Assembly: GCA_027081495.1 (NCBI GenBank)
Contig: JALWKJ010000063.1
Location: forward strand, 1-6,188
Source: Campylobacterales bacterium
GTDB lineage: Bacteria; Campylobacterota; Campylobacteria; Campylobacterales; QNZT01
DNA: 6,188 nt
Reading direction: 5' to 3'
Under the pieces are notes generated by a model. The model was not told the DNA's origin. It saw nothing but the letters and a program-made list of their open reading frames with translations, and did not search any database. Below, piece by piece: positions 1 to 4,854 of this stretch (the stretch's first letter is position 1; every line of letters begins with the position of its first letter). The position numbers and the translations under genes are program-made.

Positions 1-1
1 T

Positions 2-172
2 GATTTGAATAATGCAAAGATATTAAACATTTTTGATTTAGATGAGTATATAAAAGAGAAAATATTAAATTTATATTATCAATATAAAAATGAAATCATA
101 AATAATGATATAGAAAACAAGAGAATAATAGATAAAATTGACACAATATTGCAAAATAAGTTTAAAGCCTAA
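2..172 (+). CDS. C-terminal end of an unidentified AT-rich protein (partial)
   Basis: The frame is open from the left edge through 56 codons and closes with TAA at 170-172, directly followed by an in-frame TAG. The translated tail is rich in Asn, Ile, Lys, Asp and Tyr, with no membrane segment, and reads as amphipathic helices ending in a run such as IIDKIDTILQNKFKA. I do not recognise the family. A basic tail with a spaced Ile-Asp pattern is seen at the ends of some DNA methylases and restriction enzymes, but that is only a loose resemblance. By hand count about 30 of 172 bases are G or C (17%), far below the roughly 38% of sampled helicase sequence next door, which suggests a horizontally acquired gene. 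The short length leaves some risk that this is a chance open frame in AT-rich DNA, but the clean end and absence of internal stops favour a real gene. Confidence 0.6.
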   Translation, partial: DLNNAKILNIFDLDEYIKEKILNLYYQYKNEIINNDIENKRIIDKIDTILQNKFKA

Positions 173-178
173 TAGGCT
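166..178. terminator. Small inverted repeat between convergent genes, weak terminator candidate
   Basis: A perfect 5-bp stem AGCCT/AGGCT with a 3-base loop spans the stop of the left gene and lies between two converging genes. On the leftward (helicase) strand it is followed by TTAAACTTATTTT, a loose U-rich tail. On the rightward strand the T run comes only after about 15 bases. The stem is short, so this is at best a weak terminator, more plausible for the helicase transcript. Confidence 0.3.
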
Positions 179-195
179 CTGAATGTGATTCTATT

Positions 196-1500
196 TTAAT
201 CGATAACTACGCAGCGGTTTTTCTCATAAAAAGATATAACGCTCTCATTTACCCTAAGCACTCTTTTTAAATACTCTTTTAGATCCTCTTTGGCGTACTC
301 TATCTTTAACCTTTTTGGATCAGTGGCTCTTGAGAGAGCTACATAAAATTGGCTGTCGGCAAATATATTGTTGACATTGCAGATGAGATTTTCTATACTC
401 ATGCCTTGAGATTTATGTATCGTTACGGCATAAGCGGGGCGAATGGGAAATTGTTCTAGCGTACAAAGCGTATCTTCTTCTACTAAGCCTTCGGCGTTTA
501 AAACCGCTTTTGACATATCAAACGAAAATCTGTCAACTTTTACGAGTCTTGAATTTTTCTCAACGACAATAGAGTCTTTATCGATATGCACCACAAAAGC
601 TCTTTCGCCGTTATGGTAACTTCCCCACTTATTTGTCGTAAAAATTACGGGAATTCCCTCTTTTAATTTTAGATTTTCAACAATCGGAAGATTTTTTTTC
701 CAGTTATCGATTTTTCTTTTATCTAGAGAGTGATCTTTTTGTTTTACGATAGAAGGAAGTTGTACTTCGGGACGATTTATAGAAGCGATTTTTTGAAAAT
801 TCAGCCTATCCGCTTCACTGTTTGTCCCAAATAAAACGGTCGCTTCATTTTCGAAAGAAAAAGAGTTTTTACGAAGAGCGTCAAGATATTCATAAACATC
901 CTCGTCGAGTTTTGCTTTTCTGATTTTTTCCAAAATCAGCATAAACTCTTTGTCAGTCGTCCGTTTTACTTTAGTAAGCTCAAGTACGCTAAAATCGAAA
1001 ACCTCCCAAGCGCTGCTTTCAAACGCATATACGCCTTGATCGAAAATCGTACGCGAACGCGTTTGCTTCTTTTGCACGGGAGGAAGCTGATAAAAATCCC
1101 CTACGACAAGAAGCCTGCCGTTATAGCCGCACTGTCTAAGCCTATAGAGTATCATTTCCAAAAGATTACCGCTTACCATAGAGATCTCGTCTATGACGAT
1201 AAGATCGGTATTTTTAAGAAGTTTGGCGAGCTCTTTGATTCGATTTTTATTATAACGATCGTTTGCGCTTAACTCGTCGAGATTTGAGCATATTCCAAAA
1301 GAAAAAAAACTGTGAATCGTCTGACCGGAAACATTTACCGCCGAGATTCCCGTCGAACCCAATGCCACAACGCCGCGATACTCTTTTTTATACTCCTTTA
1401 TCACCTCTTTTATAAGATAACTCTTCCCTACTCCGGCACCCCCCGTTAAAAAAACATTGCCTTTTTCAAGAAAATCGATAAGTCTATTTAAGCTATTCAT
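196..1500 (-). CDS. Pif1/RecD-like superfamily 1 DNA helicase (ATP-dependent)
   Basis: This 434-residue protein carries the superfamily 1B helicase motifs in order: Walker A GGAGVGKS (residues 20-27), motif Ia STGISAVNVSG with TIHSFF (49-66), Walker B VIDEISM (102-108), motif III VVGDFYQLPPV (132-142), a segment with NGERAFVV (297-304) where these enzymes have their small beta-barrel, motif V AYAVTIHKSQGMSI (356-369) and motif VI YVALSRATDPKRL (386-398) with the arginine finger in SRAT. Such enzymes couple ATP hydrolysis to 5'-to-3' movement on single-stranded DNA and act on forks, recombination intermediates or G-quadruplexes; the cellular role here is not shown. It is close to the bare motor, with no long N- or C-terminal extension. 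The ATG at 1498-1500 begins 19 residues before Walker A, and no good Shine-Dalgarno precedes it. The gene is divergent from the carbonic anhydrase gene and ends 23 bases from the AT-rich left gene. Confidence 0.93.
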   Translation of the reverse strand: MNSLNRLIDFLEKGNVFLTGGAGVGKSYLIKEVIKEYKKEYRGVVALGSTGISAVNVSGQTIHSFFSFGICSNLDELSANDRYNKNRIKELAKLLKNTDLIVIDEISMVSGNLLEMILYRLRQCGYNGRLLVVGDFYQLPPVQKKQTRSRTIFDQGVYAFESSAWEVFDFSVLELTKVKRTTDKEFMLILEKIRKAKLDEDVYEYLDALRKNSFSFENEATVLFGTNSEADRLNFQKIASINRPEVQLPSIVKQKDHSLDKRKIDNWKKNLPIVENLKLKEGIPVIFTTNKWGSYHNGERAFVVHIDKDSIVVEKNSRLVKVDRFSFDMSKAVLNAEGLVEEDTLCTLEQFPIRPAYAVTIHKSQGMSIENLICNVNNIFADSQFYVALSRATDPKRLKIEYAKEDLKEYLKRVLRVNESVISFYEKNRCVVID

Positions 1501-1507
1501 AATAAAG

Positions 1508-1516
1508 ATTATATCA
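1508..1516 (-). promoter_or_regulatory. Extended -10 promoter for the helicase gene
   Basis: On the minus strand the sequence reads TGATATAAT, a perfect TATAAT with the extended TGn element, ending only 7 bases before the helicase ATG. No recognisable -35 hexamer lies upstream, as is common in Campylobacterota, where sigma-70 promoters rely on the -10 and upstream T-rich periodicity. A start of transcription about 6-8 bases downstream would fall on or next to the ATG, giving a leaderless or nearly leaderless mRNA. Confidence 0.55.
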
Positions 1517-1538
1517 ATGCCTTCTATAAGTCTTGCTG

Positions 1539-1547
1539 TGATATAAT
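1539..1547 (+). promoter_or_regulatory. Extended -10 promoter for the carbonic anhydrase-tgt unit
   Basis: The plus strand reads TGATATAAT, with a perfect -10 hexamer at 1542-1547 and the extended TGn element, followed by a T-rich stretch. Transcription would start near 1554, leaving a leader of about 30 bases that carries the Shine-Dalgarno. The region 17 bases upstream has no convincing TTGACA. The element is the mirror image of the helicase -10 at 1508-1516. Confidence 0.6.
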
Positions 1548-1566
1548 TTTTTTCTATTTTTAAACT

Positions 1567-1575
1567 TTAAGGAGA
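1567..1575 (+). promoter_or_regulatory. Strong ribosome binding site for carbonic anhydrase
   Basis: TTAAGGAGA is a near-complete anti-16S match. The core GGAG ends 9 bases before the ATG at 1584, which fixes that start and suggests efficient translation. Confidence 0.8.
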
Positions 1576-1583
1576 ATTAGAAA

Positions 1584-2375
1584 ATGTATAAAATTTTATT
1601 ATCTACGATTACAACGGCTTTATTGCTAACTACCGCAAACGCGAAAGACGATCATGGTCACGACGCTCATAAACACGGCGATCATACAAAAAAAGCCGCC
1701 GTTCACTGGGGTTACGGCAAGGATGCGGGACCACTTAAATGGGGTGATCTTAAAAGCGAATACTTTATGTGCAAAGAGGGTAAAAACCAATCCCCTATAA
1801 ATATTACGAGCGCTTACGAAGTGGAGAAAAAACCTCTTAAAATAAACCATAAAGCAGGCGGAGAAGAAGTAATCTTTAACGGTCATGCGGTTCAGGTAAA
1901 CTATAAAGCCGGAAGTTCTATCGATGTTGACGGTCATGTTTTTGAATTAAAACAGTTTCACTTTCATAATCCTAGCGAAAACACGATCGACGGAAAATCG
2001 TTCCCTATGGAAGCGCATTTCGTTCATGCCGACAAAGACGGAAACCTTGCGGTGTTGGGCTTGATGTTCGTAGAGGGTGAAGCAAATGCTGAACTTGCCA
2101 AACTCATCGAAGTTTTACCGAAAAAAGCGGGTGAAAAAAACAAATTAAAAACCGTTGCCGACTCCAACGGGCTTTTGCCGAAAGAGAAAGATTATTACAG
2201 ATTTACGGGTTCGCTTACGACTCCTCCTTGCAGCGAAGGAGTTATATGGGCCGTATTTAAAAAACCCGTAAGCGCTTCAAAAGAGCAGTTAGAAGCTATA
2301 GCTTCCGTTTTAGGTCATGCGAACAACAGACCGACCCAGCCTATAAACGCCAGAATTATCGGAGAGATCGACTAA
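1584..2375 (+). CDS. cah: Periplasmic alpha-class carbonic anhydrase with His-rich leader region
   Basis: The enzyme interconverts CO2 and bicarbonate with a catalytic zinc. Residues 1-20 are a signal peptide (short basic start, hydrophobic core, cleavage likely after TANA), so it should act in the periplasm. Zinc ligands are visible as QFHFH (H126, H128) and MEAHFVH (H145). E143 matches Glu117 of human CAII, H101 in FNGHAV matches the proton-shuttle His64, E132 in NPSENT matches Glu106, and T212 in SLTTPPC matches Thr199. C63 and C216 are placed to form the disulphide typical of bacterial alpha-CAs. QSPI (69-72) and the late NNRPTQP segment are further family marks. Length (263) is normal. 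Between signal peptide and domain lies a His-rich stretch (H24, H26, H29, H31, H34). tgt follows after 5 bases, probably on the same transcript. A likely role is CO2/bicarbonate supply or pH control. Confidence 0.96.
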   Translation: MYKILLSTITTALLLTTANAKDDHGHDAHKHGDHTKKAAVHWGYGKDAGPLKWGDLKSEYFMCKEGKNQSPINITSAYEVEKKPLKINHKAGGEEVIFNGHAVQVNYKAGSSIDVDGHVFELKQFHFHNPSENTIDGKSFPMEAHFVHADKDGNLAVLGLMFVEGEANAELAKLIEVLPKKAGEKNKLKTVADSNGLLPKEKDYYRFTGSLTTPPCSEGVIWAVFKKPVSASKEQLEAIASVLGHANNRPTQPINARIIGEID

Positions 2376-2380
2376 CAAAT

Positions 2381-3499
2381 ATGCGCTTTAGCATAGACTA
2401 TAAGGATCAAAACGCTAGAGCGTGTACGATCAAAACGGCTCACAGTACCGTAAAAACGCCAGTTTTCATGCCGGTTGGTACCGTGGGCAGCATAAAGGCG
2501 CTTGACGCTTTCGATATGCTTCATATCTTAAAAAGCGATATAATTCTCGCAAACACTTATCATCTATATCTGCGTCCCGGCGACGAGATCATCAAACATT
2601 TTGGATCATTAAGAGAATTTACCGGATACAAAAAAAGCTTTCTTACCGACAGCGGCGGATTTCAGGCTTTTTCTTTGAGTAAAAACGCGACTTTCGATGA
2701 TGACGGCATTATGTTTAAAAGCCATATAGACGGATCGATGCACTACTTTACGCCCGAAAAAGTGATCGATATACAAAATAATCTAGGCTCGGATATCATG
2801 ATGATACTAGACGACCTAATAGCGCTTCCCTCAAGCGATGAGAGGATAAAACTCTCGATCGAAAGAACCGCAAAATGGGCGGATCGTTCCATAAAACACC
2901 ATAAAAACAATCAGAAAAGGGGTATTGGGAGAGATCAAAATATATTTGCGATTATCCAAGGAGGCACTAGCAGAAAATTTCGCGCCCTTAGTGCAAAATC
3001 GCTTTGCGAAATGGACTTCGACGGATTTGCCATAGGCGGACTTAGTGTCGGCGAAGAGACAAAAGCGATGTACGATACCGTAGAATATACACTGGATTTT
3101 ATGCCCGAAGATAAACCAAGATACCTCATGGGAGTGGGAACCCCCGAAGATCTAGTGGAAAATGTCGAAAGAGGAATAGATATGTTTGATTGCGTTATGC
3201 CTACAAGAAACGCGAGAAACGCTACGATTTTTACATCGTTTGGAAAAATCAACATAAAAGCGGCAAAATTCAAGCTAGACGACGACCCTATCGACAACGA
3301 ATGCGACTGTTACACTTGTAAAAACTATTCGAGAGGATATTTAAATCATCTTTTCCGTTCAAAAGAACTTACATATTTTAGATTAGCCACCATACATAAT
3401 CTTCATTACTATTTAAATCTCATGAAACAGATGCGAAAAGCTATACAAAAAGAGAAATTTTCATCTTTTAAAAGAGACTTTTACGCAAAAAGAGGATAA
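2381..3499 (+). CDS. tgt: Queuine/preQ1 tRNA-ribosyltransferase (tRNA-guanine transglycosylase)
   Basis: Tgt swaps guanine-34 in the anticodon of GUN tRNAs (Asp, Asn, His, Tyr) for a 7-deazaguanine, in bacteria normally preQ1, on the way to queuosine. At 372 residues it has standard bacterial length. Visible are TDSGGFQ with base D90, IIQGG with Q193, GGLSVGE (219-225), the nucleophile D270 in IDMFDCVMPTRNARN, and the zinc site C308, C310, C313 and H339. The usual bacterial DECxPYP segment is here LDDLIALP (143-150), which I recall from Campylobacter-type Tgt. D144 keeps the substrate-binding aspartate, but the Cys is Leu146. The ATG lies 5 bases after the carbonic anhydrase stop. The best Shine-Dalgarno, GGAGAG at 2361-2366, is inside the upstream gene and rather far (14 bases), so translational coupling is likely. 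Confidence 0.97.
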   Translation: MRFSIDYKDQNARACTIKTAHSTVKTPVFMPVGTVGSIKALDAFDMLHILKSDIILANTYHLYLRPGDEIIKHFGSLREFTGYKKSFLTDSGGFQAFSLSKNATFDDDGIMFKSHIDGSMHYFTPEKVIDIQNNLGSDIMMILDDLIALPSSDERIKLSIERTAKWADRSIKHHKNNQKRGIGRDQNIFAIIQGGTSRKFRALSAKSLCEMDFDGFAIGGLSVGEETKAMYDTVEYTLDFMPEDKPRYLMGVGTPEDLVENVERGIDMFDCVMPTRNARNATIFTSFGKINIKAAKFKLDDDPIDNECDCYTCKNYSRGYLNHLFRSKELTYFRLATIHNLHYYLNLMKQMRKAIQKEKFSSFKRDFYAKRG

Positions 3500-3511
3500 T
3501 TTCACGATTTT

Positions 3512-3529
3512 TTGTTACCATAATAACAA
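3512..3529. promoter_or_regulatory. Operator-like palindrome upstream of the small lipoprotein gene
   Basis: TTGTTA-CCATAA-TAACAA is a perfect 6-bp inverted repeat with a 6-base centre. The arrangement TGTTA-N6-TAACA matches the spacing of CRP/FNR-family sites and is also close to Rex-type operators. No T run follows on the rightward strand, so it is not a good terminator for tgt. It overlaps a possible -10, CATAAT at 3519-3524. The function is inferred from symmetry and position only. Confidence 0.35.
3519..3524 (+). promoter_or_regulatory. Possible -10 for the small lipoprotein gene
   Basis: CATAAT matches five of six bases of TATAAT and follows a T-rich stretch (ATTTTTTG) of the kind found upstream of Campylobacterota promoters. 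It would start RNA near 3531, about 32 bases ahead of the GTG. It sits inside the palindrome at 3512-3529, so a protein bound there would block it. Readthrough from tgt is the alternative source of transcription. Confidence 0.3.
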
Positions 3530-3550
3530 TCGAACCCTCTAAAAAATAAA

Positions 3551-3556
3551 AAGGAG
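3551..3556 (+). promoter_or_regulatory. Ribosome binding site supporting a GTG start
   Basis: AAGGAG lies 6 bases before the GTG at 3563-3565. The perfect motif at ideal spacing is the main reason to call this 47-codon gene and its non-ATG start. Confidence 0.75.
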
Positions 3557-3562
3557 ATTATC

Positions 3563-3706
3563 GTGAAATATATCTTTTTAATATCGACCGTTTTTTTATT
3601 TAGCGGCTGTGTCAGCACTCCTTACGCAAATATAGGAGCTAGTAAAACGATAAATGTAGGAGGCGTAAATGTAGGAGTAGGAGTCGGGAATATTTTAAGA
3701 CCGTAA
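3563..3706 (+). CDS. Very small Gly/Val-rich predicted lipoprotein
   Basis: The frame starts at GTG, runs 47 codons and stops with TAA. Residues 1-15 are a signal peptide with one lysine and a hydrophobic core, and LFSGC (12-16) is a lipobox-like motif with C16 as the predicted lipidated residue. Phe at -3 is less usual than Leu but acceptable. The mature chain would be only 32 residues: CVSTPYANIGASK, then a Val/Gly/Asn-rich tract (INVGGVNVGVGVGN) and the end ILRP. I do not recognise a family; it resembles the general class of tiny lipoproteins that coat the periplasmic face of a membrane. The codons for the tract contain a 12-base direct repeat. Its tail overlaps by 12 bases the end of the opposing YcxB-like gene. 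Support comes from RBS, signal peptide, lipobox and stop; homologues are not checked. Confidence 0.72.
   Translation: MKYIFLISTVFLFSGCVSTPYANIGASKTINVGGVNVGVGVGNILRP
3651..3677 (+). repeat. 12-base direct repeat inside the lipoprotein gene
   Basis: TAAATGTAGGAG occurs at 3651-3662 and again at 3666-3677, a 15-base (five-codon) period that keeps frame and encodes the repeated Asn-Val-Gly units. A degenerate GTAGGAGTCGG continues it. The pattern suggests growth of the Gly/Val tract by in-frame slippage or duplication. Confidence 0.6.
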
Positions 3707-4201
3707 ATAGTTTTTTGAACTATTTTTTGCGAGTTTCGCAAAATCGTTTTTCTCTTCGATACTTCTAAAAGCCTTTGAAGGAAAAAAGAGAAATGTATCG
3801 TTTGCATATATCAAAAACCCCTCTTTTAAAGAGACGATCTGATCAACCGTATTCCATTTGATAAGAGTCTTATTTAGATGCAATCCTTCGCTATCGGCCG
3901 TTATGTCGAATTTTTTATTTTTGCTATCCGAGTTTTTAAAACTCTTAAGAAGTATTCTTTTTCTAATAGCCCACCTAAAAAAGTACCAGTAAACGACCAA
4001 AACGGTTGAGATAAGCAAGAGTCCTACGGCTCCTTTTTTCATAGCGGCTACGACTCCAAACTGCGTCATAGCGATAAAAAACCATCCCAAAAATCTTTTC
4101 GGCGAGTTTTTCATCTCAAAATCGTAAGCGGCTTTTGATGCGTTTATAAATGTCTCTTCGTCCCAGTTATAAGATATTTTTATTTTATTAGACATGCTCA
4201 T
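3695..4201 (-). CDS. YcxB-like small membrane protein
   Basis: A 168-residue protein with a short soluble start (SYNWDEETFINASKAAYDF), two closely spaced hydrophobic segments at about residues 37-53 (FLGWFFIAMTQFGVVAA) and 58-76 (AVGLLLISTVLVVYWYFF), a basic loop (RKRILLKSFK), and a C-terminal beta-rich domain. The last part has the pattern of YcxB-like proteins: DITADSEGL, IKWNTVDQIV, GFLIYAND and LFFPSKAFRSIEEKNDF. The family has no well-established function. The start could be ATG 4199-4201 or the in-frame ATG 4193-4195. AAAGAG at 4206-4211 is 4 bases from the first and 10 from the second; I keep the first because the gene upstream uses a very similar RBS. The gene overlaps the end of the upstream gene (4188-4201), so the two are probably translationally coupled, and its last codons overlap the opposing lipoprotein gene. 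Confidence 0.8.
   Translation of the reverse strand: MSMSNKIKISYNWDEETFINASKAAYDFEMKNSPKRFLGWFFIAMTQFGVVAAMKKGAVGLLLISTVLVVYWYFFRWAIRKRILLKSFKNSDSKNKKFDITADSEGLHLNKTLIKWNTVDQIVSLKEGFLIYANDTFLFFPSKAFRSIEEKNDFAKLAKNSSKNYLRS
3705..3728 (+). terminator. Hairpin terminator for the lipoprotein (and tgt) transcript
   Basis: AAATAGTT (3705-3712) and AACTATTT (3718-3725) form a perfect 8-bp stem with loop TTTTG, and the T run extends to 3728. It begins within the lipoprotein stop codon. The stem is AT-rich with a single G-C pair, so efficiency is uncertain. On the opposite strand the same bases are coding sequence for the end of the YcxB-like protein and no U run follows, so it should act rightward only. 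Confidence 0.5.
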
Positions 4202-4769
4202 CGCACTCTTTTATAATTAAATCCGATTTTTTTATACAGCCTTTTTTTTCAAGCTCATCGATAAGTTTTAGAGTTTTTTCGTATCGATCTTCAAATATCA
4301 TACTGTTTTCTTCATATTTTTTCCTCTCTTTTTTCGCATACAACCATGCCGCGACGATCGATAACGCAAAAAAACCGTATATCCACCATTGCCACTCTTT
4401 AAGATCTAAAAGTATAATAAAATATTGAACGGAAAACAGAACAATAAATTCAACCGAAAAGATCATAACAAGCGTGGAGCTTTGCTCAAAATCGAGAGTA
4501 TATTTTTCTAGTTGTCGTAAAAGATTTAAATTTTTATTTATCCTCTTGGCTTTTTCTTTGCATTCGCCTTTTAACTCTTCAAGAGGTATGTCTTTTATGT
4601 GTATATTGCTTAAGTTATATTCGACATTCGTCTGCTTATAATCTTCAAGAATTTGGGGATTTTTTTTCAAAATGTCTAAAATTTCATCTACGCTTACTCT
4701 GCTTTTTCCGACAAGTTTTTGGACATCCTGTAAAATGAGATCATATAAACCGACCGTTTTGATCTCCAT
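4188..4769 (-). CDS. Unrecognised membrane protein with two TM helices and coiled-coil arms
   Basis: I choose the ATG at 4767-4769 because AAAGAG (4775-4780) precedes it by 5 bases. The longer in-frame extension to 4907 would run through the strong terminator and into the heme-copper gene. The 193-residue product has a helical soluble region (1-60), a charged probable coiled coil (about 62-96), two hydrophobic segments at about 99-121 (LVMIFSVEFIVLFSVQYFII) and 128-145 (WWIYGFFALSIVAAWLYA), and a second charged helix (146-178) suited to pair with the first as a cytoplasmic stalk. There is no signal peptide, enzyme motif or metal site, and I do not recognise a family. Its stop overlaps the start of the YcxB-like gene, so the two probably work together at the membrane; what they do is not shown. 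Confidence 0.78.
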   Translation of the reverse strand: MEIKTVGLYDLILQDVQKLVGKSRVSVDEILDILKKNPQILEDYKQTNVEYNLSNIHIKDIPLEELKGECKEKAKRINKNLNLLRQLEKYTLDFEQSSTLVMIFSVEFIVLFSVQYFIILLDLKEWQWWIYGFFALSIVAAWLYAKKERKKYEENSMIFEDRYEKTLKLIDELEKKGCIKKSDLIIKECDEHV

Positions 4770-4774
4770 AGCCA

Positions 4775-4780
4775 CTCTTT
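4775..4780 (-). promoter_or_regulatory. Ribosome binding site that decides the start of the two-TM protein
   Basis: The minus strand reads AAAGAG, 5 bases before the ATG at 4767-4769. A near-identical AAAGAGTG context precedes the next gene at 4206-4211. This supports the shorter start over the upstream in-frame ATG at 4905-4907, which lies inside the heme-copper gene. Confidence 0.6.
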
Positions 4781-4810
4781 GTAAATGAATCAATAAGCTA
4801 CCCTCTTTAA

Positions 4811-4849
4811 AAAATTTATTAAATAAATAGACGGCAAAGCCTGCCGTCT
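4811..4849 (-). terminator. Strong rho-independent terminator after the heme-copper subunit gene
   Basis: Read leftward, AGACGGCA and TGCCGTCT form a perfect GC-rich 8-bp stem around a 5-base loop (stem arms at 4842-4849 and 4829-4836), followed by ATTTATTTAATAAATTTTTT. It begins 5 bases after the stop at 4855-4857. This makes the heme-copper gene the last of its operon and separates it from the two small membrane-protein genes downstream. Confidence 0.85.
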
Positions 4850-4854
4850 TTAAA

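Noticed and set aside
1036..1272. 78-codon open frame on the plus strand inside the helicase gene
   Set aside because: It lies antisense to conserved helicase motifs, has no RBS and shows no protein-like pattern.
1626..1937. 103-codon minus-strand frame inside carbonic anhydrase
   Set aside because: Antisense to the well-conserved alpha-CA frame; composition is that of a shadow frame.
2935..3297. 120-codon minus-strand frame inside tgt
   Set aside because: It covers the tgt region with the nucleophile motif and is Ser/Pro-rich as expected for the reverse complement; no RBS or independent support.
3512..3529. The palindrome as a rho-independent terminator for tgt
   Set aside because: The T run precedes rather than follows the hairpin on the rightward strand, and the stem is AT-rich; an operator or promoter element fits better.
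3622..3807. 61-codon minus-strand frame over the lipoprotein and YcxB-like tail
   Set aside because: It overlaps two better supported genes, and its Pro-Thr repeat is the reverse reading of the Gly/Val codons.
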